NCBI RefSeq assembly: GCF_003112575.1
Contig: NZ_BEWC01000006.1
Location: 186,001 to 250,000, forward strand
Length of the DNA stretch: 64,000 nucleotides
Origin: Streptomyces ardesiacus
GTDB taxonomy: Bacteria; Actinomycetota; Actinomycetes; Streptomycetales; Streptomycetaceae
Direction: 5' to 3'
This document shows positions 49,504 through 60,519 of the stretch, piece by piece; positions within the stretch are counted from its first letter, which is position 1; the number at the start of each line of letters is the position of its first letter. Made by a program: the position numbers and the translations under genes. Under the pieces are notes generated by a model, which saw only the letters and a list, made by a program, of their open reading frames with translations, did not search any database and was not told where the DNA came from.

Positions 49504-50706
49504 ATGACCGCACGCGCCGCCGACCGGGCCCGCTACGACCGGGCCACCGCCCATCTGGACGCCCCCGTGGCGATCGTGGACCTGGAGGCCTTCGACGCCA
49601 ACGCGGACGACCTGCTCCGCCGGGCCGGCGGCAAGCCGGTCCGGGTCGCCAGCAAGTCCCTGCGCTGCCGTGCGCTGCTGGAACGGGCCCTGGCCAGGGA
49701 CGGCTTCGCGGGCGTCATGTCGTTCACGCTGGCCGAGTCCCTGTGGCTGGCGCGCTCCGGTTTCGAGGACGTGCTGCTCGCCTATCCGTCGGCGGACCGC
49801 GCCGGGTACGCCGAGCTGACCGCCGACCCGAAACTCGCCTCGGCCGTGACCGTGATGCTCGACGACCCGGCGCAGCTGGACCTCGTGGACGCGGCGCGCG
49901 ACGGCGGGCGGGAAGTCGTGCGGGTCTGCCTGGAGTTGGACACCTCGCTGAAGCTGTTCGGGGGCCGGGTGCGGGTCGGGGCCCGGCGCTCGCCGCTGCA
50001 CTCCCCCGCCGAGGTCGCCGACCTGGCCCGCGCGGTGGCCCGCCGGCCGGGGTTCGAGGTCGTCGGCATCATGGCGTACGAGGGGCACGTCGCCGGAGTC
50101 GGGGACGCGGTCGCGGGGCGTCCGCTGCGGTCGCGTGCCGTGCGGCTGATGCAGGCCGCCGCGCGCCGCGAACTGGCCGAGCGGCGGGCGGCGGTGGTGC
50201 GGGCGGTGCGGGCCGTGGTGCCGGGCCTGGAGTTCGTCAACGGCGGCGGCACGGGCAGCGTGCAGCACACCGCCGCGGAGGACGCGGTCACGGAGATCGC
50301 GGCCGGTTCCGGGCTGTACGTGCCGCGGCTGTTCGACAACTACACGTCCTTCCGCGGCCGTCCGGCGGCGCTGTTCGCACAGCCCGTCGTACGGCGGCCG
50401 GGGGTCGGGGCCGTGACGGTGCTCGGCGGCGGCTACCCGGCCTCCGGCGCGGCCGGCGCCGACCGGCTGCCGGTGCCGTACCTGCCCGAGGGGCTGCGCT
50501 ACGACCCGCAGGAGGGCGCCGGCGAGGTGCAGACGCCGCTGCTGGGCTCGCCCGCCGACGACCTGCTGATCGGCGACAAGGTGTGGTTCCGGCACGCCAA
50601 GGCCGGGGAGCTGTGCGAGCGTTTCGACGCCCTGCACCTGGTGGAGGGGGACGCGGTGACGGCGACCGTGCCGACGTACCGGGGCGAGGGGCACACCTTC
50701 CTGTAG
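49504..50706 (+). CDS. Alanine racemase/D-threonine aldolase-like PLP enzyme
   Basis: A 400-residue PLP-dependent barrel protein. The lysine that binds PLP is in PVRVASKSLRCRALLERAL near the start of the barrel, as in the alanine racemase N-terminal family and D-threonine aldolase; later blocks are VGIMAYEGHVAGVGD, FVNGGGTGSVQHTAAEDA and TVLGGGYPASGAAG. It would act on a D-amino acid by racemisation, aldol cleavage or deamination; length and the GGGYP region favour the aldolase/deaminase group. The ATG at 49504 follows a putative -10; upstream frame is not coding-like. Confidence 0.85.
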   Translation: MTARAADRARYDRATAHLDAPVAIVDLEAFDANADDLLRRAGGKPVRVASKSLRCRALLERALARDGFAGVMSFTLAESLWLARSGFEDVLLAYPSADRAGYAELTADPKLASAVTVMLDDPAQLDLVDAARDGGREVVRVCLELDTSLKLFGGRVRVGARRSPLHSPAEVADLARAVARRPGFEVVGIMAYEGHVAGVGDAVAGRPLRSRAVRLMQAAARRELAERRAAVVRAVRAVVPGLEFVNGGGTGSVQHTAAEDAVTEIAAGSGLYVPRLFDNYTSFRGRPAALFAQPVVRRPGVGAVTVLGGGYPASGAAGADRLPVPYLPEGLRYDPQEGAGEVQTPLLGSPADDLLIGDKVWFRHAKAGELCERFDALHLVEGDAVTATVPTYRGEGHTFL

Positions 50707-50727
50707 TGCGGGCGCGCCCGGACGGGG

Positions 50728-51696
<969 letters not shown>

Positions 51697-51727
51697 CCCG
51701 GCACTGTAGGACGCCGCCCGCGCCGTT

Positions 51728-52510
51728 CTACAGCGGTGTGACGTACGCCCCCGAGATCCCGCCGTCCACCAGGAAGTCGGTGGCGTTGACGAAGGAGGAG
51801 TCGTCGCTGGCCAGGAAGGCGACGGCGGCGGCGATCTCGTCGGCCTCGGCGAACCGCCCGAGCGGGATGTGGACGAGGCGCCGCGCGGCCCGCTCGGGGT
51901 CCTTGGCGAACAGCTCCCGCAGGAGCGGGGTGTTGACCGGGCCGGGGCACAGCGCGTTGACGCGGATGCCCTCCCGGGCGAACTGCACGCCCAGCTCCCG
52001 GGACATGGCGAGGACGCCGCCCTTGGAGGCGGTGTACGAGATCTGGGAGGTGGCCGCGCCCATCCGGGCCACGAAGGACGCGGTGTTGATGACCGATCCC
52101 CGGCCCTGGCGCCGCATGTAGGGGATGGCGGCCTTGCAGCACAGGTAGACGGAGGTGAGGTTGACCTCCTGGACGCGCTTCCACGCCTCCAGGCCGGTCT
52201 CCAGGATGGAGTCGTCGTCGGGCGGTGAGATGCCGGCGTTGTTGAAGGCGACGTCGACGCTGCCGTAGGTGTCGTACGCCGCCGCGAACAGCGCCTCGAC
52301 CTGCTCGGCGTCGGTGACGTCGGCCTTGACGAAGGTGCCGCCGGTCTCCTCGGCCGCGGCCCGGCCCCGGGTCTCGTCCACGTCGCCGCAAACGACGTGG
52401 GCGCCCTCGGAGGCGAGCCGGCGGGCGGAGGCGAGGCCGATGCCGCTGCCCGCTCCGGTGACGACGGCGGTACGGCCGACGAGCCTGCGGCAGACGATGT
52501 CTTCGCTCAC
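51728..52510 (-). CDS. Short-chain dehydrogenase/reductase
   Basis: A 260-residue NAD(P)-dependent oxidoreductase of the classical SDR family. Motifs are TAVVTGAGSGIGLASARRLA (cofactor), NNAGISPPD, the catalytic Ser in VINTASFVARMG and Tyr-Lys in ISYTASKGGVLAMSRELG, and VNALCPGPVNTPL after it. The GTG start overlaps the aldehyde dehydrogenase stop (GTGA). As the third gene of ligase-aldehyde dehydrogenase-SDR it could oxidise the alcohol of a gamma-glutamylated amino alcohol, which is inference. Confidence 0.92.
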   Translation of the reverse strand: MSEDIVCRRLVGRTAVVTGAGSGIGLASARRLASEGAHVVCGDVDETRGRAAAEETGGTFVKADVTDAEQVEALFAAAYDTYGSVDVAFNNAGISPPDDDSILETGLEAWKRVQEVNLTSVYLCCKAAIPYMRRQGRGSVINTASFVARMGAATSQISYTASKGGVLAMSRELGVQFAREGIRVNALCPGPVNTPLLRELFAKDPERAARRLVHIPLGRFAEADEIAAAVAFLASDDSSFVNATDFLVDGGISGAYVTPL

Positions 52511-53922
52511 TGTGCGGGGTCCTCCGTGCTCGACGAGGTGTCGCTGATGAAGACGTTCTTGGTCTCGGTGAACGCGGTCAGCGCGTCCGGGCCCAGTTCG
52601 CGGCCGAGACCGGACTGCTTGAACCCGCCGAACGGTGTCCAGTAGCGGACGCTGGCGTGCGAGTTGACCGACAGGTTCCCGGCGCGGACCGCGCGCGACA
52701 CGCGCAGGGCGCGGCCGACGTCCCGGGTCCACAGCGAGCCGGACAGGCCGTAGTCGGTGGCGTTGGCCAGGCGGATCGCGTCGGCCTCGTCCTCGAAGGG
52801 CAGGACGACGGCGACGGGCCCGAAGACCTCCTCGACGGCCACGGGCGCGTGCGCGTCGACGCCGGTGAGGACGGTGGGCGGGAACCAGAAGCCGGGGCCG
52901 CCCTCGGGTGCCGTGCCGCGGATGGCGGCGGCGTCGGCGGGGACGCGGGAGCGTACCCGCTCGAGCTGGGCGCGGGAGATCAGCGGTCCCATCTCGGTGC
53001 TCCCGTCGGCCGGGTCGCCGACGCGGACGGCCTCGATCGCGGGGGCGAGGAGGGCGAGGAAGCGCTCGTGGACGGACCGCTGGACGAGGATGCGGGTGCG
53101 GGCGCAGCAGTCCTGGCCCGCGTTGTCCAGGAAGGACATGGGCGTGGCCGCCGCGGCGGCGTCCAGGTCGGCGTCGGCGAAGACGATGTTGGGGCTCTTG
53201 CCGCCGAGTTCGAGGGTGACGGGCTTGAGGAGCGACGCGCCCTTGGCGGCCACCCGGCGGCCCACGGCCGTGGACCCGGTGAAGACGATCTTGGCGACGC
53301 CCGGGTGCCCGACGAGCGCGTCGCCCGCGACCGGCCCGTGGCCGGGCAGCACCTGGAACAGGTTCTCGGGAAGGCCCGCCGCGAGGGCGAGTTCGGCCAG
53401 GCGCAGCGCGGTGAGCGGGGTCGTCTCGGCGGGCTTGAGGAGGACCGCGTTGCCCGCCGCGAGCGCCGGTGCCGCGGCCCAGGCCGCGATCGGCATCGGG
53501 AAGTTCCAGGGGGCGACGACGCCGACGACGCCGAGGGGTTCGAGGAGGGTGACGTCCAGGCCACCGGCGACCGGGATCTGGCGTCCGGTGAGCCGTTCCA
53601 CTCCTCCGGCGGCGTAGTCGAGCAGGTCGCGGACGTTGCCGGCCTCCCAGCGGGCGTTGCCGAGCAGGTGCCCGGCCTCGCGGACCTCCAGGCGGGCCAG
53701 CTCCTCCAGATGGTCGTCGACGACGGCGGCGAAGCGGCGCAGCAGCCGGGCCCGGTCGCCGGGGGCGAGGGCGGCCCAGGTGGTCTGCGCCCGGGCGGCG
53801 CGGGTGACGGCGGCGTCCACGTCGGCCGCGGAGGCGGCGGGGACGGTGGCGACGACCTCTTCGGTGGCGGGGTTCAGTACCCGTAGCTCGTCGGGGAGTT
53901 CCTCGGACAACCGGTGCCTCAC
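52507..53922 (-). CDS. NAD(P)-dependent aldehyde dehydrogenase
   Basis: A 471-residue ALDH superfamily enzyme. VVAPWNFPMPIAAWAAAPAL, then GNAVLLKPAETTPL and FTGSTAVGRRVAAKGASLLK belong to cofactor binding, the general base Glu is in VTLELGGKSPNIVFADADLD, and the catalytic Cys is in NAGQDCCARTRILVQRSVHE. It oxidises an aldehyde to an acid. The GTG start overlaps the ligase stop by 4 nt and its own stop overlaps the SDR start. In the gamma-glutamylation cluster its substrate would be a gamma-glutamylaminoaldehyde, by analogy with PuuC. Confidence 0.94.
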   Translation of the reverse strand: MRHRLSEELPDELRVLNPATEEVVATVPAASAADVDAAVTRAARAQTTWAALAPGDRARLLRRFAAVVDDHLEELARLEVREAGHLLGNARWEAGNVRDLLDYAAGGVERLTGRQIPVAGGLDVTLLEPLGVVGVVAPWNFPMPIAAWAAAPALAAGNAVLLKPAETTPLTALRLAELALAAGLPENLFQVLPGHGPVAGDALVGHPGVAKIVFTGSTAVGRRVAAKGASLLKPVTLELGGKSPNIVFADADLDAAAAATPMSFLDNAGQDCCARTRILVQRSVHERFLALLAPAIEAVRVGDPADGSTEMGPLISRAQLERVRSRVPADAAAIRGTAPEGGPGFWFPPTVLTGVDAHAPVAVEEVFGPVAVVLPFEDEADAIRLANATDYGLSGSLWTRDVGRALRVSRAVRAGNLSVNSHASVRYWTPFGGFKQSGLGRELGPDALTAFTETKNVFISDTSSSTEDPAQ

Positions 53923-55289
53923 ATGCGTTCGAAGGAGCGGCGCAGTTCCCAGTCGGTGACGGCGGCGTCGAACGCGTCCAGTTCGACGCGCGCCATGTTG
54001 CGGTAGTGGGCGACGACCTCGTCGCCGAAGGCGGCCTTGGCGAGGGTGCTGTTCTCCCACAGCTCGGCGGCCTCGCGCAGGGTGGTGGGGACGTGGGCGA
54101 AGTCGGCGGCGTAGGCGTTGCCGGAGCAGGGCTCGGGCAGGTCCAGCCGCTGCTCGATGCCGTGCAGTCCGGCGGCGACCATGCCGGCCACCGCGAGGTA
54201 GGGGTTGACGTCGCCGCCGGGGAGCCGGTTCTCGAAGCGGAGGGAGCGGCCGTGGCCGACGACGCGCAGGGCGCAGGTGCGGTTGTCGTGGCCCCAGGCG
54301 ACGGCGGTCGGGGCGAAGGAGCCGGGCTGGAAGCGTTTGTAGCTGTTGATGTGCGGGGCGTAGAGGAGGGAGAACTCCCGCAGCGCGACGAGCTGTCCGG
54401 CGAGGAAGTGCCGCATGACCTCGGACATGCCCCGGCCCCCGCCCCCGTCGGCCATGACGCTGCGGCCGTCGCCGGCCCCGGCCAGCGAGAGGTGGATGTG
54501 GCAGGAGTTGCCCTCCCGTTCGTTGTACTTGGCCATGAAGGTGAGGGACATGCCCTCCTGGGCGGCGATCTCCTTGGCGCCGGTCTTGTAGACCGCGTGC
54601 TGGTCGCAGGTGACCAGGGCCTCGTCGTAGCGGAAGGCGATCTCGTGCTGGCCGGGGTTGCACTCGCCCTTGGCGGACTCGACGGTGAGGCCGGCACCGG
54701 CCATCTCGTTGCGGATGCGGCGCAGCAGGGGTTCGACGCGGCCGGTGCCGAGGACGGAGTAGTCGACGTTGTACTGGTTGGCCGGGGTCAGGCCGCGGTA
54801 GCCGGCGTCCCAGGCGTGTTCGTAGGTGTCGCGGAAGACGATGAACTCCAGCTCGGTGCCGACCTGGGCGCGGTACCCGTGTCCGGCGAGCCGCTCCAGC
54901 TGGCGGCGCAGGATCTGCCGGGGCGCGGCGAGCACCGGGGAGCCGTCCTCCCAGGCGAGGTCGGCGACGGCCAGCGCGGTGCCCTCGTTCCAGGGCAGCC
55001 GTCGCAGGGTGGCGAGGTCGGCGTGCAGGGCGAAGTCGCCGTAGCCGCGGTCCCAGGAGGACATGGCGTAGCCGTCGACGGTGTTCATGTCGGCGTCGAC
55101 GGCGAGGAGGTAGTTGCAGCCCTCGGTGCCGTGTTCCAGGACCTCGTCGAGGAAGAAGCGCGCGGCGAACCGCTTGCCCTGGAGGCGGCCCTGCATGTCG
55201 GGGAAGGCCAGGACGACGGTGTCGATGTCACCGGCGGCGACGAGGGTGTGCAGTTCCTCGACCCCGAGCGGGGGTGTGCGGTCTGCCAC
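53919..55289 (-). CDS. Glutamine synthetase-like gamma-glutamylamide ligase (GlnA4-like)
   Basis: A 456-residue GS-fold ATP-dependent ligase. Metal/glutamate residues are visible in VGTELEFIVFRD, AKGECNPGQHEIAFRYDEAL and GNSCHIHLSL; substrate and phosphate parts lie in AWGHDNRTCALRVVGHGRSL then FENRLPGGDVNPYLAVAGMV. Like PuuA-type enzymes it lacks the C-terminal adenylylation block of true GlnA. I set the start at GTG 55289 (GAAGGAGG 8 nt upstream). In S. coelicolor the corresponding GlnA4 is reported, from memory, as gamma-glutamylethanolamide synthetase. It begins a coupled operon with aldehyde dehydrogenase and SDR. Confidence 0.92.
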   Translation of the reverse strand: MADRTPPLGVEELHTLVAAGDIDTVVLAFPDMQGRLQGKRFAARFFLDEVLEHGTEGCNYLLAVDADMNTVDGYAMSSWDRGYGDFALHADLATLRRLPWNEGTALAVADLAWEDGSPVLAAPRQILRRQLERLAGHGYRAQVGTELEFIVFRDTYEHAWDAGYRGLTPANQYNVDYSVLGTGRVEPLLRRIRNEMAGAGLTVESAKGECNPGQHEIAFRYDEALVTCDQHAVYKTGAKEIAAQEGMSLTFMAKYNEREGNSCHIHLSLAGAGDGRSVMADGGGGRGMSEVMRHFLAGQLVALREFSLLYAPHINSYKRFQPGSFAPTAVAWGHDNRTCALRVVGHGRSLRFENRLPGGDVNPYLAVAGMVAAGLHGIEQRLDLPEPCSGNAYAADFAHVPTTLREAAELWENSTLAKAAFGDEVVAHYRNMARVELDAFDAAVTDWELRRSFERM

Positions 55290-55315
55290 GGGGGGAGCCT
55301 CCTTCTGGCCGGGAG

Positions 55316-55328
55316 CCATAAGGTATGG
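55316..55328. promoter_or_regulatory. Candidate FadR-type operator between divergent glnA-like and regulator genes
   Basis: CCATA-AGG-TATGG is a perfect 13-bp palindrome lying in the 35-nt gap and overlapping the start codon of the regulator. Size and spacing fit GntR/FadR dimer sites. The gap is so short that binding would affect both genes. Confidence 0.55.
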
Positions 55329-56104
55329 CGGGGAACCTTTGGTTGGGAAGGGGGCGCGGCCGCGTGCGGGAGGAATCCGGGAGTGCCGGGAGCGTGACGG
55401 ACCGGCTGGCGCCGGTGCTGCGGCCGGTGCGGGCGGGCAACGGCTTCGAGGAGGCGCTGGAGCAGATCCTCCAGGTCGTCAGGCTGGGTCTGGTGGCGGG
55501 CGGCGAGCGGCTGCCGGCCGAACGGGAGCTGGCGCGGCGGCTGGGGATCAGCCGGGTGACGCTGCGCGAGGTGCTGCGGGTGCTCCAGGACCAGGGCCTG
55601 GTCCAGGCCCGGCGGGGGCGGTACGGCGGAACGTTCGTGCTGCCGCGCGCGGACGCGGCCGGTGAGGACGAGCTGCGGCGCCGGGTGGCGGGGGTCGACA
55701 TCGAGGACGTGCTGCGCTTCCGGGAGGTGCTGGAGACGGGAGCGGCCGGACTGTGCGCGGCGCACGGGCTGACCGGCGCACAGGAGGCGCGGCTGCGCGG
55801 GGCGCTGGCCGGTACGCGGGACGCGCCGCTGGGGCAGTACCGGCGGCGGGACACGATGCTGCACCTCACCCTCGCGGAGCTGTGCGGCTCACCGGCGCTG
55901 GCGGCGCAGTACGCGGCCGTCCGGGCCTCCCTCAACGACCTGCTGGACTGCATCCCGCTGCTGGTGCGCAACCTGGAGCACTCCCAGCGGCAGCACGCGG
56001 CGCTGGTGGGGGCGGTGCTCGACGGGGACGCGGACGGGGCGCGGGAGATCGCGCGGGAGCACTGCGCGGGGACGGCGGCGCTGCTGCGCGGGTTCCTGAC
56101 GTGA
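55325..56104 (+). CDS. FadR/GntR family transcriptional regulator
   Basis: A 259-residue regulator. The N-terminal winged helix is in LPAERELARRLGISRVTLRE and VLRVLQDQGLVQARRGRYGG; the C-terminal FCD-type helical domain (VDIEDVLRFREVLETGAAGL ... HSQRQHAALVGAVLDGDADG) has the Asp/His residues that bind metal and ligand. The ATG at 55325 has GGGAG 9 nt upstream; a GTG at 55394 is also in frame. It diverges from the glnA-like operon, with a palindrome in the gap, and is followed by the PuuD-like gene, so it likely controls gamma-glutamylation metabolism. Confidence 0.9.
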   Translation: MAGNLWLGRGRGRVREESGSAGSVTDRLAPVLRPVRAGNGFEEALEQILQVVRLGLVAGGERLPAERELARRLGISRVTLREVLRVLQDQGLVQARRGRYGGTFVLPRADAAGEDELRRRVAGVDIEDVLRFREVLETGAAGLCAAHGLTGAQEARLRGALAGTRDAPLGQYRRRDTMLHLTLAELCGSPALAAQYAAVRASLNDLLDCIPLLVRNLEHSQRQHAALVGAVLDGDADGAREIAREHCAGTAALLRGFLT

Positions 56105-56168
56105 GGGCCTTGCCGTGGGCGCCGCCCTCCGGCAAAGGTGTGGGAAGGGTTCATTGCCTGGAGGACGG

Positions 56169-56870
56169 ATGGCCGAGCGACCGCTGATCGGTGTCAGTAC
56201 GTATCTGGAGCCCGCGGCGCGCTGGGGCGTGTGGGAGCTGGAGGCCGCGCTGCTGCCGGCCGGGTATCCGCGGCTGGTGCAACGGGCGGGCGGACTGGCC
56301 GTGATGCTGCCGCCGGACGCGCCCGAGCACGCCGCGGCGGCCGTCGCCCGCGTCGACGGGCTGGTGATCGCGGGCGGCCCCGACGTGGAGCCGGTCCGTT
56401 ACGGCGCCGAGCCCGGCCCGCGCACCGGCCCGCCGGCCCGGGTCCGGGACGGCTGGGAGCTGGCGCTCGTCGAGGCGGCCCTTGCGGCACGCGTCCCGCT
56501 GCTGGGCGTCTGCCGGGGCATGCAGCTGCTCAACGTCGCCCTGGGCGGCACCCTCGTCCAGCACATCGAGGGGCACGCCGAGGTGGTGGGCGTGTTCGGC
56601 GGCCACCCGGTCCGGCCGGTGCCGGGCACGCTGTACGCGGCTGCTGTCCCGGAGGAGACCTTCGTGCCGACGTACCACCACCAGGCGGTGGACCGGCTCG
56701 GCAGGGGCCTGGTCCCCTCGGCCCACGCGACGGACGGCACGGTGGAGGCCGTGGAGCTGCCGTCCTCCCCCGGCTGGGTCCTGGGCGTGCAGTGGCACCC
56801 GGAGATGGGCGAGGACGTCCGCGTGATGAAGGCCCTGGTGGACGCGGCTCGCCCCGGCCGACCGGCCTGA
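56169..56870 (+). CDS. Gamma-glutamyl-GABA hydrolase-like class I amidotransferase (PuuD-like)
   Basis: A 233-residue hydrolase of the peptidase C26 family. The nucleophilic Cys is in LLGVCRGMQLLNVALGGTLV and the His-Glu pair is in VLGVQWHPEMGED. The start at 56169 (MAERPLIGVS) has GGAGG 6 nt upstream; the longer frame is less likely. It would cleave the gamma-glutamyl amide bond and release glutamate plus the oxidised amine product. Same-strand location just after the FadR-type regulator and opposite the ligase operon supports a shared pathway. Confidence 0.93.
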   Translation: MAERPLIGVSTYLEPAARWGVWELEAALLPAGYPRLVQRAGGLAVMLPPDAPEHAAAAVARVDGLVIAGGPDVEPVRYGAEPGPRTGPPARVRDGWELALVEAALAARVPLLGVCRGMQLLNVALGGTLVQHIEGHAEVVGVFGGHPVRPVPGTLYAAAVPEETFVPTYHHQAVDRLGRGLVPSAHATDGTVEAVELPSSPGWVLGVQWHPEMGEDVRVMKALVDAARPGRPA

Positions 56871-56906
56871 CCGCGCACCCCCACCTCCTCGCCCCGCCGG
56901 TACGGC

Positions 56907-56920
56907 GCCCCGGCCGGGGC
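56907..56920. terminator. GC palindrome between convergent genes
   Basis: GCCCCGGCCGGGGC is a perfect 14-bp palindrome 37 nt after the PuuD-like stop and upstream of the LysR stop. It can act as a terminator but a chance GC palindrome is possible. Confidence 0.35.
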
Positions 56921-57057
56921 CCGGGACGCCGACCACGTGCCGGGGGCCTCCGGCGAGGTCGCCCCCACTGACGGCGGCGCCACGAAGACCGTGACACCGC
57001 CGTGCGCCCTCTGCGGGGCGGAACCGGGCGAGTGCGGCCCCGGCCCCGTGGCCGTGC

Positions 57058-58050
57058 CTACGCGCGGGTCAGGGACAGCAGGCGGCGGGCCGGGCCCGTG
57101 GGGCGGTGGCCCGTGGGCCAGACCGCTCTCAGATCGCGGGCCAGGACGACGTCCGCCACGGGGACACTGACCAGCCGGCGCGTGGTCAGCTCCTCGCCGA
57201 CGGCGAGTTCGCTGAGGACGGAGGGGCCGGCGCCGCCCACCGCGGCCGCCTTCACCGCCGTGGTCGAGGACAGTTCGATCAGGGGACGCGCCAGGCCGCC
57301 CAGCGCCGCGTCCAGGACCTGCCGGGTGCCCGAGCCCTTCTCCCGCAGGATCAGCGGGGTCGCCGCCAGCTCCGCCGCCGCGAGCGGGCGCCTGCGGCGG
57401 GCCCAGGGGTGGCCCGGCGCGGTGACGACGACGAGCCGGTCGTGCGCGATGACGGCGGAGTCGAGGCCGGTCGGCACGCTCACGCCCTCCACGAAGCCGA
57501 GGTCGGCGTCGTCGGCCAGCAGGCGCTCCGCGACCGCCGCCGAGTTGCCCGCGAGCAGCGACACCGCGGTGTCGGGCAACTGGGCCCGCAGCGCCACCAG
57601 CCACCCCGGCAGCAGGTACTCGGCGATCGTCATGCTCGCCGCGACCCGCAGCCGCGAGTCCCGCCGGTCCCGCAGTGCCTGCGCGCCCGCGTCGAACGCT
57701 TCGGCGGCCTCGACGATCCGCCGCGCCCAGTCCGTGACCAGCGCGCCCGCGTCGGTGAGCCGGGAGCCGCGCGGGGAGCGGTCCACCAGGGCGACACCGA
57801 GCTGCCGTTCCATCGAGCGGATGCGGCTGCTGGCGGCGGGCTGGGTGACGCCCAGCTCGCGCGCGGCCCCGCCGAGGCTGCCCAGGCGCGCGACCGCCAG
57901 CAGCAGCTCCAGCGCCCCGAGGTCGGGCACCCGGTGGGCCAGCGAGCCCGCCCCGGACCGTTCCCGGCCCTGGTGCCCGCCCGCGGGGCGACGCGTGCCG
58001 CCCGTGCGACCCGTGCCGCCCGTCTCGCTCCCCGCACCGCTGCTGCTCAT
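57058..58050 (-). CDS. LysR family transcriptional regulator
   Basis: A 330-residue LysR-type regulator. The N-terminal helix-turn-helix is LLLAVARLGSLGGAARELGV, then TQPAASSRIRSMERQLGVAL, preceded by a Gly/Arg-rich extension of about 35 residues. The effector domain follows (RVAASMTIAEYLLPGWLVAL ... ILREKGSGTRQVLDAALGG). It diverges from the TDT transporter gene with a 70-bp gap containing a short inverted repeat, and the family often activates the divergent gene. The effector may be related to sulfur or C4-dicarboxylate metabolism, which is speculation. Confidence 0.92.
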   Translation of the reverse strand: MSSSGAGSETGGTGRTGGTRRPAGGHQGRERSGAGSLAHRVPDLGALELLLAVARLGSLGGAARELGVTQPAASSRIRSMERQLGVALVDRSPRGSRLTDAGALVTDWARRIVEAAEAFDAGAQALRDRRDSRLRVAASMTIAEYLLPGWLVALRAQLPDTAVSLLAGNSAAVAERLLADDADLGFVEGVSVPTGLDSAVIAHDRLVVVTAPGHPWARRRRPLAAAELAATPLILREKGSGTRQVLDAALGGLARPLIELSSTTAVKAAAVGGAGPSVLSELAVGEELTTRRLVSVPVADVVLARDLRAVWPTGHRPTGPARRLLSLTRA

Positions 58051-58060
58051 AACTCCAGCT

Positions 58061-58072
58061 TATGCCCTCATA
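58061..58072. promoter_or_regulatory. Candidate LysR-binding inverted repeat
   Basis: TATG-CCCT-CATA lies in the 70-bp gap between divergent lysR and TDT genes, 10-20 nt before the lysR start. Short dyads with an AT core are typical of LysR sites. Confidence 0.45.
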
Positions 58073-58120
58073 GAGACATGGTCCCTGGTCAGGGCTTTCA
58101 CCGGCCGGGACCGTGGAGCC

Positions 58121-59293
<1,173 letters not shown>

Positions 59294-59949
59294 GGTACCG
59301 GCCGTCGACGAGGGCGCAGGGCAGGCCGGGGAAGGCCTCGGGGCCGTCGTCGGCGGTGAAGCGGTACGGCTCGTCCGGCAGCACCACGACGTCCGGGCGG
59401 GCCGCCCGCAGGTCGTCCACCGGGACCTTCGGGTAGCGCTCCGCGTGGGCCGCGTACAGGTGGTCGACGCCGAGCCGGGCCAGGACGTCGCCCGCGAAGG
59501 TGTCGTGGCCCAGCACCATCCAGGGTCTGCGCCAGACCGGCACGACCGCCGTGGCGCGCCGGCCGGCGACGGGCGGGTCGGCCCAGGCGGCCTCCGCCTC
59601 GTCCAGCCAGCGGGGCCGGGAGGGCGCGCCGCAGGCGGTGAGGGTCCGGTCCAGCTCGGCGAAGGCCTGCGGGACGGTGCGCACCTCGGTCACCAGCACC
59701 TCGACGCCCGCGGCGCGCAGGGCGTCGAGGTCGGGGGCGCGGTTCTCCTCCTCGTTGGCGATCACGAGGTCGGGGGCGAGGGAGAGGATCCGGTCGGTCC
59801 CCGGGTTCTTGGTGCCGCCCACGCGGACGACGTCCAGGCCGGCCGGGTGCGTGCACCAGTCGGTCGCGCCCACCAGCGCTGCGGGAACGGTGCGGGCCAC
59901 CGCCTCGGTCAGCGACGGCACCAGGGAGACGACCCTCACCGGGGCACCC

Positions 59950-60519
59950 TCACCGGCGGGGGCCTTCGCGGACCGCCTCGATGTGCTCGGCGACGGCGAC
60001 GACGATCAGCCGGGTGTCGGGCACCGTGGCCCGCCAGCGGTGCCGCACCCCGCCGGTCAGGTACAGCGTGTCGCCGCGCCCGAGCCGGTAGGCGCGGCCC
60101 TCGGCCTCGATCTCCACGGCACCCTCGGCCACGAACATCAACTGGTCGTTGCGGTACTGCAGTTCCCGTCCGGCGTCGTGGTCGCCGGTGAACTCGGAGG
60201 CGTGCATCTGGTGGTGTCCGCGCACCAGCGAGCGCACCTTGGGCGCCAGTTCGGGATCGGGGTCCTCGGCGCGGACCACGTCGACGCTGCACGCGGGGTC
60301 GGCCGCGGCGAGCAGTTCCACGGCGGTGGTGCGCAGCGCGTCGGCCACCTTCTCCAGGGAGGTCTGGCTGGGCCGCGCCCGGTCGTTCTCGATCTGGCTC
60401 AGGAAGGGCACGGACAGGCCGCTGCGCTCGGACACCACGGCGAGGGTGAGTTCGAGGTCCCGGCGCCGGCGCCGCACGGCGGCGCCCACCCGGAGGTGCT
60501 GATCTTTGTGGTCGCCCAT
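59950..60519 (-). CDS. XRE family regulator with C-terminal cupin domain
   Basis: A 189-residue regulator. The helix-turn-helix is RVGAAVRRRRRDLELTLAVV, then SERSGLSVPFLSQIENDRAR, and the C-terminal cupin (MFVAEGAVEIEAEGRAYRLG, then RGDTLYLTGGVRHRW) binds a small ligand. The start at 60519 (MGDHKDQHLRVG) has a GGAGGGAG ribosome site 8-10 nt upstream. It is upstream of the BtuF-like gene and likely in its operon. Proteins of this layout often regulate amino acid, polyamine or cofactor use. Confidence 0.9.
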   Translation of the reverse strand: MGDHKDQHLRVGAAVRRRRRDLELTLAVVSERSGLSVPFLSQIENDRARPSQTSLEKVADALRTTAVELLAAADPACSVDVVRAEDPDPELAPKVRSLVRGHHQMHASEFTGDHDAGRELQYRNDQLMFVAEGAVEIEAEGRAYRLGRGDTLYLTGGVRHRWRATVPDTRLIVVAVAEHIEAVREGPRR

